A DNA stretch of 64,000 nucleotides. Source: Terriglobia bacterium (lineage in GTDB: Bacteria > Acidobacteriota > Terriglobia > Bryobacterales > Bryobacteraceae). The position numbers and the translations under genes are program-made. Shown one piece after another: positions 1 through 10,274 of the stretch (position 1 is the first letter of the stretch; each line of letters opens with the position of its first letter). The stretch is taken from NCBI GenBank assembly GCA_020073305.1, contig JAIQFK010000013.1, forward strand, positions 124,001-188,000, given 5' to 3'. Under the pieces are notes generated by a model, which searched no databases, was not told where the DNA came from, and worked only from the letters and a program-made list of their open reading frames with translations.

Positions 1-2
1 TC

Positions 3-569
3 CAGCCGGAGGCGGACTTAAAGGCAATTTCCGTCCGTGCGCCGAAGGAGGTGCTGGCGGCGATTGAAGAATCCCTTCAGCGCCTGGATGTGCCGCAAGC
101 GCCGGCGAAAAATGTGCAACTGGATGCTTACCTGCTCACGGCGTCAGGACAAGGTTCGTCGGCAAATGTGCCCGGCGATTTGGAGCCCGTGATCAAGCAG
201 CTCAAGAGTGTGTTTAATTATCAGGGTTTCCGGCTGCTCGGCACGCTGTCGTGGCGCGGGCGTGACGGCGCGGGTGGCGTCGTCACCGGGCTTCTGCCCT
301 CAGTCTCCGGAGACTCAGCCCAACAAACTTATTACACTTTCAAGGCGAGTTCGGTGGCGATTACGTCCGAGGGTAAGGAACGGACCATCCGCATCAACGA
401 TCTCAGGCTGCAACTGGATTTCACTGTCAAAGGCGCCGGCATGCAGCACGCCAGCATTGACACCAGCATCGACGCTCGCGAAGGCCAGAAGATCGTGGTC
501 GGCAAGGCCAACATCGATAACGCCGACAACGCGCTCATCCTCATCCTCACTGCAAAAGTTATCGAGTAA
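3..569 (+). CDS. Secretin-like short-domain protein, 5' end missing
   Basis: The reading frame is open to the left edge of the window, so the N-terminus lies outside. The first visible residues (VRAPKEVLAAIEESLQRLDVP) resemble the end of the short N/NolW-type domains of secretins and related proteins, where a helix is followed by the phrase 'LDVP'. The remaining 150 residues look like a beta-rich soluble domain with no membrane segment. It ends at TAA 30 bases before the inverted repeat preceding rhaB. The function is not known. The resemblance is from memory of the motif only. Confidence 0.6.
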   Translation, partial: QPEADLKAISVRAPKEVLAAIEESLQRLDVPQAPAKNVQLDAYLLTASGQGSSANVPGDLEPVIKQLKSVFNYQGFRLLGTLSWRGRDGAGGVVTGLLPSVSGDSAQQTYYTFKASSVAITSEGKERTIRINDLRLQLDFTVKGAGMQHASIDTSIDAREGQKIVVGKANIDNADNALILILTAKVIE

Positions 570-576
570 ACCGCTC

Positions 577-611
577 CCGGAATGCCGGCGCGTTATAATC
601 CGGCATTCCGG
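577..611. promoter_or_regulatory. 12-bp perfect inverted repeat around a TATAAT box before rhaB
   Basis: CCGGAATGCCGG (577-588) and CCGGCATTCCGG (600-611) are perfect reverse complements separated by 11 bases. The spacer carries TATAAT at 594-599. The right arm ends one base before the rhaB ATG at 612. It could be an operator over the -10 element, a hairpin hiding the start codon, or a terminator of the preceding gene, although no T tract follows. Confidence 0.6.
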
Positions 612-2078
612 ATGTCACACTACCTGGCCTTTGATCTTGGCGCGGAGAGCGGCCGCGTCATCCTCGGCACTCTCCAATCAGGACGCCTCGCGCTAGAAGA
701 ACTGCACCGGTTTCCGAATACGCCGGTGCGCGTCTTTTCCTCTCTCTACTGGGATACGCTGCGGCTCTGGCACGAGATCCAACAAGGTCTGAAAATTGCC
801 GGACGGGAACGGCAGATCGCTCTGGATGGAATCGGCGTCGACACTTGGGGAGTGGATTTCGCCTTGTTGGGCGCGGACGGCGCTCTCGTCGAGAATCCGC
901 GTCACTACAGGGACGCGCGCAACAACGGCATGCCGGACGAGGTCTCCAAGGTTGTTCCGCGCGAAGAAGTTTTCGCGCAGACCGGTATCCAGTTCATGCA
1001 GATCAACACCCTCTACCAGTTGTACGCCATGCGGCTGGCCGGATCGCCGGCGCTCGCCTCTGCTCGCACGCTGCTCATGACGCCGGACCTGTTCAACTAC
1101 TGGCTCACCGGTGTCGCGAAATCCGAGCTGACCATCGCCAGCACATCGCAGTTTTACAATCCGCGCCTCGCGCGCTGGGCAACGGAGTTATTTGACCGGC
1201 TGCATCTGCCCAAGGCCATTCTGCCCGAAATCGTGCAGCCGGGATCTTACCTCGGGCCACTCGTGCCGCAGATCGCCGAGGCCAGCCAGCTGAGCGCCGT
1301 GCCCGTATACGCCACCGGCAGCCATGATACGGCGTCCGCCGTAGCTGCGGCTCCCGCGGAAGGCGACAGTTGGTGCTACATCAGCTCGGGTACGTGGTCG
1401 TTGATGGGGGCAGAACTCGACGCGCCGATCATCGATTCGCGCGCGCTCGCGCTGAACCTGACCAATGAGATGGGCGCATGCGGAAAGACGCGCCTGCTGA
1501 AAAACATCGCCGGGCTCTGGCTGCTGCAGGAATGCCGCCGCGCCTGGGCGCTCACCGGCCGAGAATATAGCTACGAGGAGCTGGCCACGATGGCCACCAG
1601 TGCACCGCCGTTTGCTGCGGTCATCGATCCCGATGCTTTTCTCGAGCCCGACGACATGCCGGCAAAGATTTCCGCTCATTGCCACGCCACTGGACAGCAA
1701 GCGCCCGAATCGGCGGCCGCCATCGCCCGCACCATCTTCGAGAGCCTGGCGTTGCGGTACCGCGAAGTCCTCGAAAGCCTGGAATCACTCGTTGGCAGGC
1801 GGCTGAATACCATTCACATCGTGGGCGGCGGATCGCGCAATCGCGCGCTCAATCAGTTTGTGGCCGATGCCTGCGGCCGCACCGTCATTGCCGGACCGGC
1901 GGAAGCCACCGCCATGGGCAATGTCTTGATCCAGGCGATGGGCGCAGGAGAACTCTCCGGATTATCCGCGGTCCGCGAGATCGTGCGCCGCTCGACTTCG
2001 CTCGAAGTGTTCACACCTAAACCGGAAGGCCAATGGGACAGGGCCTACGACAACTTCCGCAAGGTGACGGGACGGTAG
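612..2078 (+). CDS. rhaB: Rhamnulokinase (FGGY family)
   Basis: A 488-residue FGGY-family sugar kinase. The N-terminus AFDLGAESGRVILG is the phosphate-1 loop with the DLGAxSGR form typical of rhamnulokinase, and the C-terminal half has the HIVGGGSRNRALNQFVADA adenosine motif. It should phosphorylate L-rhamnulose at O1 in the cytoplasm. The ATG at 612 was chosen over 582 because the family begins with this segment and 612 follows a TATAAT box. No rhamnose isomerase or aldolase is adjacent, so the rest of the pathway must be elsewhere. Length is normal. Confidence 0.88.
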   Translation: MSHYLAFDLGAESGRVILGTLQSGRLALEELHRFPNTPVRVFSSLYWDTLRLWHEIQQGLKIAGRERQIALDGIGVDTWGVDFALLGADGALVENPRHYRDARNNGMPDEVSKVVPREEVFAQTGIQFMQINTLYQLYAMRLAGSPALASARTLLMTPDLFNYWLTGVAKSELTIASTSQFYNPRLARWATELFDRLHLPKAILPEIVQPGSYLGPLVPQIAEASQLSAVPVYATGSHDTASAVAAAPAEGDSWCYISSGTWSLMGAELDAPIIDSRALALNLTNEMGACGKTRLLKNIAGLWLLQECRRAWALTGREYSYEELATMATSAPPFAAVIDPDAFLEPDDMPAKISAHCHATGQQAPESAAAIARTIFESLALRYREVLESLESLVGRRLNTIHIVGGGSRNRALNQFVADACGRTVIAGPAEATAMGNVLIQAMGAGELSGLSAVREIVRRSTSLEVFTPKPEGQWDRAYDNFRKVTGR

Positions 2079-2094
2079 CGGCCGTGACCGCTGC
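2075..2094 (+). terminator. Weak hairpin at the rhaB stop
   Basis: GTAGCGG (2075-2081) can pair with CCGCTGC (2088-2094) over a 6-base loop, with one G-U pair. It spans the TAG stop of rhaB. There is no following T run, so it is at best a weak or factor-dependent terminator. The downstream gene is convergent. Confidence 0.25.
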
Positions 2095-2140
2095 TCCGTA
2101 GATTGTCCGAAACGCATTTCGCAAAGTCGTTCGGCTGGGA

Positions 2141-3218
2141 TCAGCTCGCTAATATCGGAGCATCCTGTTGCCGGGTCATCATGAGTACCGTGCCTCCGAT
2201 CCATTTCAGAACGGGTACGTAAGTCTCGTCTTGACCCTCGGGACACATTAAGACCGGCAACAGGACTCCCTTTGGGCTGTCAATGTAGAGCGAATACTCT
2301 GGACCGCCGTATGAGGGAAGGACATGGCCAACTCTGAGTAGGGTTCGCGGGAACTGACCGTCCGCTCTAATGTCGTTTTCCAACGGCGTCAGACGCTGGA
2401 ACTTGGCAGTGGGAACTCTTTTGAGAACCGCCCGCTCGTGACGCTCAGCGATGGCTTCCATCGTTGGCTCCTCGCCGCTCTTGAGCACGATGTTCCCGTA
2501 CAGGAATACGCTCTTTTCTTTCGCGGACTCGCGAGTGTGAAGCACAGGGTACATGGAGAACTGATAGTCGGCGTTGGGCTCGTTATCGGTTACCCAACCT
2601 TCAGGAAGCCCGACCATGGCGGCAACCGGCCCCTTCCAGAGCCACGGCTCACCCTCGTGCGTGGGCCGCACGCTAAAGAACGCATTCGGATCAAGCGGCA
2701 AGCGCCTAACGTCTTCAGTTTTGAGGGTCACCTTCCAACAGTAACCAACTTCCGACTCGTTTCTTATTCGCTCTACCGCCAGCTCCTTAACGTACTCTAG
2801 CCCCAAGTCCGCGCCGCGCGACGCCGGGCAGTCTACAATTACTTCTAGATAGAGCCTCAGGAATTCACACCACCATTCGTTGGATACTTCCGGCAAGCCA
2901 GACTCCCGCAGAAGCCACTTAAGCTCAAGGTGAAATCCAAAAAGAAGAAAGAACCTACACGCATCCGCGGCCCTACCCTCACTGTCGACTAGTCCCGGGT
3001 ACCAGTCGTCAAAAATGATGCAGGACTCGCTTTGCGCCTGCCCGATCCACGCGTACGTGAAATGCCCAGTCGCTGAAGAATTGAAGGCAAAAAAAGCCTG
3101 CTGCGCTCCCTCGGTGAGCGAGCAACTTTCGAATAAGCGCCAGGATGTAGACAACCTGCTTCTCCGAGAGTTCCTCAACAAGCGCTCCGCGCAGCTTGCT
3201 GATGACTTCCGGTTCCAT
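2141..3218 (-). CDS. Hypothetical protein, probably frameshifted at a homopolymer
   Basis: Two overlapping frames together make one protein. The first frame, from ATG at 3218, gives MEPEVISKLRGALVEELSEK and continues as a plausible helical N-terminus. The second frame supplies the remaining, well-ordered 300 residues (FAFNSSATGHFTYAWIGQAQ and onward) to the TGA at 2141. They join at a run of seven A on the + strand (3089-3095). With six, the product is a continuous 358-residue protein. The longer in-frame extension to 3262 has unnatural, Arg/Ser-rich composition and is rejected as the start. A TATCAT box lies 9 bases before the 3218 ATG, which supports that start. No family was recognised; no signal peptide or membrane segment is seen. 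Function unknown. Confidence 0.6.
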
Positions 3219-3330
3219 GCGACAGCCATGATAACGCGTCGCCTCGGCGTCCTACGAAGCAATCTCGGGTGCCTTTGGTCGAGTAATGCGCTTTTCCCGC
3301 CGCTGGTCGAGGGTCAGCCCACGCGCTCTG

Positions 3331-4095
3331 CTACCTTCCCGTATATCCGCCGTCCACCATCAAATTCGCGCTGGTGATGAAACTCGCCTCATCCGACGCC
3401 AGAAACAGCGCTGCGTTCGCTACCTCACGCGGCTCGCCTAGGCGGTTGAGCATGTGCAACGGAGCGATCTGGTCGCGCCACTTTTCGAACGTCAGACCTA
3501 GGCGCTCGATCTCCCGGTAGGAGGCGCTGGTGACGACGCAGCCCGGGCATACGCTGTTGACTCGGATCTTGTAGGGCGCCAGGTCGAGCGCCATGCACTT
3601 GGTCATGGTGAGCACGGCGCCCTTGCTGGCGTTATAAGTGGCAAAATCCGGCTGCGCGATCAAGCCGCTCATGGAGGCGATGTTGACAATCGATCCTCCG
3701 CCGCGCGCCTTCATGTGCGGGATGGTGTACTTCGAAACCAGCGCCGTGCCGATCACGTTCACGCCCAGCACCTTCTGCCAGTCCGAGACTTCCGCCTGTT
3801 CGATGCTTTTTTGGGTGAAGTCGGCGGCGTTGTTCACCAGGATGTCGATGCCGCCGAAACGTTCAACTGCCGTCGCGGAGATCTGACGCGCGCCGGCTTC
3901 CTCCGAGACGTCCGCGATCGCAAGCACCGCATCGGCGCCGAGGTCGCGCACCATCCGAAGCGTAGCGTCGGCGCTCGGTTCCCGGATATCGTTGAGTACC
4001 AGGCGCGCGCCTTCCTCAGCGAAACGAATCGCGATCGCTTGACCGATGCCCGCGCCGACACCGGTAATGATGGCAATCTGGTTCGCGAGCCGCAT
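3331..4095 (-). CDS. SDR-family NAD(P)-dependent oxidoreductase
   Basis: A 254-residue classical short-chain dehydrogenase. Visible landmarks are the glycine-rich nucleotide-binding TGVGAGIGQAIA near the N-terminus, NNAADF (the NNAG-type motif), a catalytic Ser in IVNIASMSG, and YNASKG with the catalytic Tyr and Lys. Asp in LNDIRE after beta-2 favours NAD(H) over NADP(H). The substrate cannot be told. It starts 14 bases after the clpP stop on the same strand, so it is probably co-transcribed with clpP and the Rrf2 regulator. Confidence 0.85.
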   Translation of the reverse strand: MRLANQIAIITGVGAGIGQAIAIRFAEEGARLVLNDIREPSADATLRMVRDLGADAVLAIADVSEEAGARQISATAVERFGGIDILVNNAADFTQKSIEQAEVSDWQKVLGVNVIGTALVSKYTIPHMKARGGGSIVNIASMSGLIAQPDFATYNASKGAVLTMTKCMALDLAPYKIRVNSVCPGCVVTSASYREIERLGLTFEKWRDQIAPLHMLNRLGEPREVANAALFLASDEASFITSANLMVDGGYTGR

Positions 4096-4109
4096 GGTGG
4101 AACTGGGGT

Positions 4110-4730
4110 TTACTTAGACAGCGGTACCGGGGTGAGATCGCGGCTGGTGACGACCTTGTCGATCATGCCGTATTCCACTCCCTGTTCCGGGCTCATGATG
4201 TAATCGCGATCCACGTCGCGCGCGATGCGGTCGATTGGCTGCCCGGTGTATTCCGCCAGGATCTTGTTCAGGGTTTCGCGCATCCGCAAAATCTCTTTGG
4301 CATAGATGTCGATGTCCGCGGCCTGTCCGGCCAGTCCCTGCATCGAAGGCTGGTGGATCATGATCCGGGAATTGGGGAGGCTGAACCGCTTTCCCTTGCA
4401 GCCTGCCGCCAGCAGCACCGCCGCCATGGACGCGGCCTGGCCCACGCAGAAAGTCACGATATCGGGCCGCACGAAGCTCATGGTATCGAGAATGGCAAGG
4501 CCCGCGGTGATGGATCCTCCTGGCGAGTTGATGTAGATGGAGATGTCTCGTTCCGGGTCCTCGGCTTCGAGAAACAGCAATTGCGCGATGATCAAGTTCG
4601 ATACAGCATCGTCAATCGGCGTGCCCAGGAAGATAATGTTTTCCTTGAGCAGGCGCGAATAGATGTCATAGGCGCGCTCACCCCGTGAAGTCTGCTCGAC
4701 CACCATCGGGACCAGAACGGAATTTTCCAT
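4110..4730 (-). CDS. clpP: ATP-dependent Clp protease proteolytic subunit
   Basis: At 206 residues this is a full-length ClpP serine peptidase. Ser101 lies in [11 protein letters not shown], His126 in RIMIHQP, and the catalytic Asp lies in the [10 protein letters not shown] segment, which is followed by [10 protein letters not shown]. The family forms a 14-mer barrel that degrades proteins unfolded by ClpX or ClpA. A GAGGAG ribosome-binding site precedes the ATG. No clpX or tig is nearby. Instead it lies between an Rrf2 regulator gene (upstream) and an SDR gene (downstream), all on the - strand. Confidence 0.95.
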   Translation of the reverse strand: MENSVLVPMVVEQTSRGERAYDIYSRLLKENIIFLGTPIDDAVSNLIIAQLLFLEAEDPERDISIYINSPGGSITAGLAILDTMSFVRPDIVTFCVGQAASMAAVLLAAGCKGKRFSLPNSRIMIHQPSMQGLAGQAADIDIYAKEILRMRETLNKILAEYTGQPIDRIARDVDRDYIMSPEQGVEYGMIDKVVTSRDLTPVPLSK

Positions 4731-4762
4731 CGGATTCTTCTCCTCAGCTTTCTTCAGCAGCG

Positions 4763-5233
4763 TCAGTTCGATTTTTTGGGCGCAGCACGCTTGGTCCGGC
4801 GTTGTTTATCGAGCAACCGCCGCTTCTGCTCGAGCGTCTTCGCCAGATCCGCTATCGTGTTCCGTCCCAAATAATCCATGATACGCGAACGGAGCGCTTT
4901 CCACGAGTCGTGAAGAGCACACGGCATGTCGTCGGAGCACTCCGCGAGGCCGCTGGCACACTTCTGATACTCTTGCAGGCCGTCCAGAGCCTCGACGATG
5001 TCCACCAGCCGGATCTCATCGGCGGGGACGCGAAGCGAGAATCCGCCCGTCGGACCCTTGCTCGAGCGCAGCAGCCCCTTGCGTGCCAGTTGCTGCAGAA
5101 TTTTGGCCAGGAAGTGCGAGGGGATCTCTTCTTCAGCGGCAATTTGTTTTACCATCGCGTACTTGCCCTCGGGAACCTGCGCCAGATGGACGAAAGCACG
5201 GATCGCGTATTCGGAGGAGCGTGAATAGATCAT
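4763..5233 (-). CDS. Rrf2-family transcriptional regulator with three cysteines
   Basis: A 156-residue Rrf2 protein counted from [14 protein letters not shown]; an in-frame ATG at 5254 gives seven further residues. The winged helix is at the N-terminus ([31 protein letters not shown]). The segment [15 protein letters not shown] carries three cysteines spaced C-x6-C-x5-C, as in Fe-S-sensing members such as IscR and NsrR. An Fe-S cofactor is therefore likely, though not proved. The C-terminal 25 residues are Lys/Arg-rich, a short basic tail. A TAGAAT box (5253-5258, - strand) lies about 19 bases before the chosen ATG. The gene heads the clpP-SDR unit and may control it. Confidence 0.85.
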   Translation of the reverse strand: MIYSRSSEYAIRAFVHLAQVPEGKYAMVKQIAAEEEIPSHFLAKILQQLARKGLLRSSKGPTGGFSLRVPADEIRLVDIVEALDGLQEYQKCASGLAECSDDMPCALHDSWKALRSRIMDYLGRNTIADLAKTLEQKRRLLDKQRRTKRAAPKKSN

Positions 5234-5283
5234 CAGAGGATACCCAGACCTCATTCTACATTATCAGGCCACAAATCTGATGA

Positions 5284-6168
5284 TTATTCGGCGGTCGTGT
5301 AGTCTGGTGGAACCAGCAGCGTCAGCGAGTTTGGCACAACCGTGATCGACGCCGGCAGACACCCGGCATATTCGCCGTCCACCTGGATATGGATGCGCCG
5401 GCCGGCGGGGTCGAATACCCGCACGCTCTGGGCGTTCAGAAAGGAAACCCCGCCCATTCCCCTGAGACGCCCGGCCACCATTCCGCATAGGTATTTGAGG
5501 TAGGGGAGGGCATAACGCCCGCGGAACAAGACCGTCTCGAAGCGGTCCTCGGCTAGGCTGGCGTTGGATGCTATCTCGAAATCTCCCCCGTAGTTGCGAA
5601 CCCGGCTGGCCAGGGCGAACGAACCGATGGCGCGAATTGAACCGTCGATCTCGACTTCGAACTCGGGGAACTGCCTGAATGCATGGGCGAAACCGGCAAT
5701 CCAGTATGCGGCCTTTCCGAGCCGCTCCTTCAACCCCGCCTCCAGGTCATAGACAATCTGGGCGTCGAAACCCACGCCTGCCATGGACAGGAAATAGCGG
5801 CATCCAGCCTGGCAGTCAACGCGGCCCAGTGCGATTCGCCGGGTCACGCACGTTGGAATTATTTTAGCGGCCCGCTCCAGGTCATTCCCTAATCCGATTT
5901 CGGTCGCCAGGACGTTGGCGGTGCCCGCCGGAAGAATTCCCAGGGGAACCTGCGACTGGGCCATACCCTGGATGATCTCGTTCAGGGTTCCGTCACCGCC
6001 CGCGGCAAGAATCAATTCACTTCCCTCGCGAATCGCCCGGCAGGCGATGTCTCCCGCGGTGCCGGGGCCGGTGGTTGGCGCCATCGAAACCTGGTAGCCG
6101 CCGTCTGAGAGAATTCTTACCGCCCTCTCCAGCCGTTGGCTCCCTGCGCGGCGCAGCCGTCCTGCCAC
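5284..6168 (-). CDS. Diacylglycerol kinase family lipid kinase
   Basis: The product is a DagK/YegS-type lipid kinase (at least 294 residues) with the hallmark AAGGDGTLNEIIQG nucleotide motif, LGILPAGTANVLATEIGL, and a beta-sandwich C-terminal domain. The first canonical start codon is GTG at 6168. The family's opening strand (LVYNPVAG) begins about 5 codons upstream and is present in frame, open back to a TAA at 6250-6252. No ATG, GTG or TTG exists in that extension. The true start is therefore probably non-canonical (for example ATC at 6204), or there is a sequence error. It is divergent from ligA. Confidence 0.82.
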   Translation of the reverse strand: MAGRLRRAGSQRLERAVRILSDGGYQVSMAPTTGPGTAGDIACRAIREGSELILAAGGDGTLNEIIQGMAQSQVPLGILPAGTANVLATEIGLGNDLERAAKIIPTCVTRRIALGRVDCQAGCRYFLSMAGVGFDAQIVYDLEAGLKERLGKAAYWIAGFAHAFRQFPEFEVEIDGSIRAIGSFALASRVRNYGGDFEIASNASLAEDRFETVLFRGRYALPYLKYLCGMVAGRLRGMGGVSFLNAQSVRVFDPAGRRIHIQVDGEYAGCLPASITVVPNSLTLLVPPDYTTAE

Positions 6169-6260
6169 GGGATTGTAGACTAAGGTTGTTGGACGATGAT
6201 GGATAGGCGAATCCGTTGGCGTTCTAACCGCAGGGATATGCGTGCAAGCTTACTCGGATC

Positions 6261-8271
<2,011 letters not shown>

Positions 8272-8272
8272 A

Positions 8273-8344
8273 TCAACGACGGCGAATCACGAAAGCCCAC
8301 AGCACCAGCAAAGCCAGGACAACCAGGGCGGCGGCGAATCGCAC
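8273..8344 (-). CDS. Candidate 23-residue membrane peptide
   Basis: A GTG-started frame of 24 codons encodes a strongly hydrophobic stretch (about residues 3-19, rich in Leu, Val and Ala) ending in Arg-Arg-Arg, a positive-inside single-span pattern. A TACAAT box (8350-8355, - strand) and GAGG lie just before the GTG. It sits tail-to-tail with ligA, touching the last bases beyond its stop. Such a small frame can arise by chance. Confidence 0.3.
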   Translation of the reverse strand: MRFAAALVVLALLVLWAFVIRRR

Positions 8345-8362
8345 GCCTCATTGTATGTGATG

Positions 8363-8368
8363 TAGCAT
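8363..8368 (+). promoter_or_regulatory. TAGCAT -10-like box before the esterase/SMP-30 gene
   Basis: TAGCAT is followed by 7 bases and the ATG at 8376. There is no Shine-Dalgarno in that gap, which is the leaderless pattern seen elsewhere in this window. Confidence 0.35.
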
Positions 8369-8375
8369 GTGATCC

Positions 8376-10109
8376 ATGCTCCGATGGATTCTGTTCGCTT
8401 CCGCTTTGCTGGTAGCGTGTCCTCTGCATGCCGCCGAAGATTATCCGCCAGGTCCGGACTCGGAGCGTCACGCCGATATCCCGCAGGGCGCCGTCACCAA
8501 ATACACCTGGACCAGCCAGATCTTTCCCGGCACGGTCCGCGATTACTGGGTCTACGTTCCCGCCCAGTACAAGCCTGACAAAGCCGCCTGCGTGATGATT
8601 TTTCAGGATGGCGCGGGCTACGTCGCGGAAGACGGCCGCTGGCGCGTGCCCATTGTTTTCGACAATCTGATCCATAAGCACGAGATGCCTGTCACCATCG
8701 GCATCTTCATCAACCCTGGCGTTCTGCCGGCGCGCTCCGACGCGGAACAGGCCCGCTACAACCGCAGCTTCGAATACGATGCGTTGGGCGATCGGTACGC
8801 GCGTTTCTTGCTCGAAGAGATTTTGCCGGAGGTGGGAAAACATTACAATTTGTCGACCGATCCGAACGATCGGGCCATCTCGGGATTGAGTTCCGGTGGA
8901 ATCTGCGCGTTTACGGCCGCATGGAACCGTCCCGATGCGTTCCACCGCGTGCTGAGCTTCATCGGCAGCTACACCAATCTCCGCGGCGGCGAAATCTATC
9001 CGTCCCTGATTCGCAAGACCGAACCGAAGCCGCTGCGGGTCTTCCTGCAAGACGGCAAGAACGACCTCAATCTTTACGCCGGCAACTGGTACATCGCCAA
9101 TCAGGACATGGCCTCCGCGCTCGAGTATGCGGGCTACGATTCGACCTTTGTCGTCGGCACGGAAGGCCACAACGCCAAGCACGGCGGAGCCATTCTCCCC
9201 GATGCGCTGCGCTGGTTGTGGCGCGATTATCCTAAACCGGTCGCGAAATCCCGCGGCGGCGGCGAACGTCATTTCGTCACCACGGTTCTCGATCCGGATA
9301 GCGACTGGCAAATGGTCAGCCATGGCCACAAGTTCACGGAAGGCCCGGCCGTCGACCGCGACGGCAATGTCTTCTTCACCGACATTCCCAACAACCGCAT
9401 TCACAAGATCGACACCAGCGGCAAGGTCACGGTGTTCAAAGAAGACAGCGGCGGGGCGAACGGCTTGATGTTCGGTCCCGATGGCCGCCTCTACGCGTGC
9501 CAGAACGGGCGCAAACGCATCGTGGCCTATGCTGCGGACGGTGCGGAGTCGGTGATTGCCGAGGGCGTGAATTCCAACGACATCGCGCTCAACCAGCGCG
9601 GCGAAATCTACTTCAGCGATCCCGAGCATAAGCAGGTCTGGTTCATCGACGCGCAAAGCAAGAAGCGCGTGGTTCACGAAGGCATTGGCTTCCCGAACGG
9701 GTTACGCTTTTCGCCGGACCAGTCGCTGCTGCTGGTCGATGATTCCGCCGGCAAGTGGGTGTGGTCGTTCCGGGTCGAGCCGGATGGATCGCTTTCCAAT
9801 GGGCAGCCGTTCTATCGCCTGGAGACTCCGGACGAATCTTCCTCTAGCGGCGCAGACGGCATGACGGTGGATACCGAAGGTTACATTTACGTGACGACCG
9901 GAGTTGGTTTGCAGATCTGCGATCAGCCCGGACGCGTGGTGGGGATCATCAATAAGCCGCAACCGGGGCCGATCTCCAACGTCGTGTTTGCGGGGCCGGA
10001 TCTCGAGACCCTCTATGTCACCGCTGGCGACAAAGTATTCCGGCGTCACGTGCGCCGGAGAGGGACGCTGCCGTGGACCCCTCTTAAGCCGCCAACTCCG
10101 GGGCTATAA
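8376..10109 (+). CDS. Secreted esterase fused to SMP-30/gluconolactonase domain
   Basis: A 577-residue exported fusion. Residues 1-19 form a signal peptide ending at HAAED. Residues about 40-285 are an enterochelin-esterase-like alpha/beta hydrolase (nucleophile Ser in ISGLSSGGICAF; a catalytic His is likely in EGHNAKHGG). Residues about 300-577 are an SMP-30/gluconolactonase six-bladed propeller (FTEGPAVDRDGNVFFTDIPNNRIHKID, then NGLMFGPDGRLYACQNGRKRIVAY). The pair may cleave an ester and then a sugar lactone in the periplasm, for instance on plant or humic esters, but the substrate is inferred only. Confidence 0.85.
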   Translation: MLRWILFASALLVACPLHAAEDYPPGPDSERHADIPQGAVTKYTWTSQIFPGTVRDYWVYVPAQYKPDKAACVMIFQDGAGYVAEDGRWRVPIVFDNLIHKHEMPVTIGIFINPGVLPARSDAEQARYNRSFEYDALGDRYARFLLEEILPEVGKHYNLSTDPNDRAISGLSSGGICAFTAAWNRPDAFHRVLSFIGSYTNLRGGEIYPSLIRKTEPKPLRVFLQDGKNDLNLYAGNWYIANQDMASALEYAGYDSTFVVGTEGHNAKHGGAILPDALRWLWRDYPKPVAKSRGGGERHFVTTVLDPDSDWQMVSHGHKFTEGPAVDRDGNVFFTDIPNNRIHKIDTSGKVTVFKEDSGGANGLMFGPDGRLYACQNGRKRIVAYAADGAESVIAEGVNSNDIALNQRGEIYFSDPEHKQVWFIDAQSKKRVVHEGIGFPNGLRFSPDQSLLLVDDSAGKWVWSFRVEPDGSLSNGQPFYRLETPDESSSSGADGMTVDTEGYIYVTTGVGLQICDQPGRVVGIINKPQPGPISNVVFAGPDLETLYVTAGDKVFRRHVRRRGTLPWTPLKPPTPGL

Positions 10110-10162
10110 TGAGGGATATGCCTCCGGATAAGTTGACAATGCTCTTTCATACTCCCTAGAAT
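10105..10162 (+). promoter_or_regulatory. Tandem promoters ahead of comF
   Basis: TATAAT at 10105-10110 is a -10 box without a clear -35. Further down, TTGACA (10133-10138), an 18-base spacer and TAGAAT (10157-10162) form the best sigma-70 match in the window. Both read toward comF and leave a leader of 100-160 bases. Confidence 0.6.
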
Positions 10163-10274
10163 CAGGGTAAGCAGGTGGTTTGCTGCGCTGATTCTGGGGC
10201 GTTCACTATGGTGAAGAGACGGCAACTGAACCCGGAGGTGGGTCTTCTCGAGTAGCCGGTTCGTCGCAGGTTCT
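10158..10274 (+). ncRNA. Structured leader upstream of comF
   Basis: The stretch holds AGAATCAG (10158-10165) pairing with CTGATTCT (10188-10195), enclosing GCAG/CTGC. Next comes a TTCAC-TATG-GTGAA hairpin (10204-10217), then GAACC(C)GG that can pair with CCGGTTC near 10256-10262. Two tiny frames (10118-10159, 13 codons; 10208-10255, 15 codons) lie within or before it. It matches no RNA family I recognise. It could be a leader, an attenuator or a small RNA. Confidence 0.3.

Noticed and set aside
3219-3262. N-terminal extension of the hypothetical protein to 3262
   Set aside because: The added residues are Arg/Ser-rich and unlike protein, while the alternative frame from 3218 gives a natural helical start with a -10 box.
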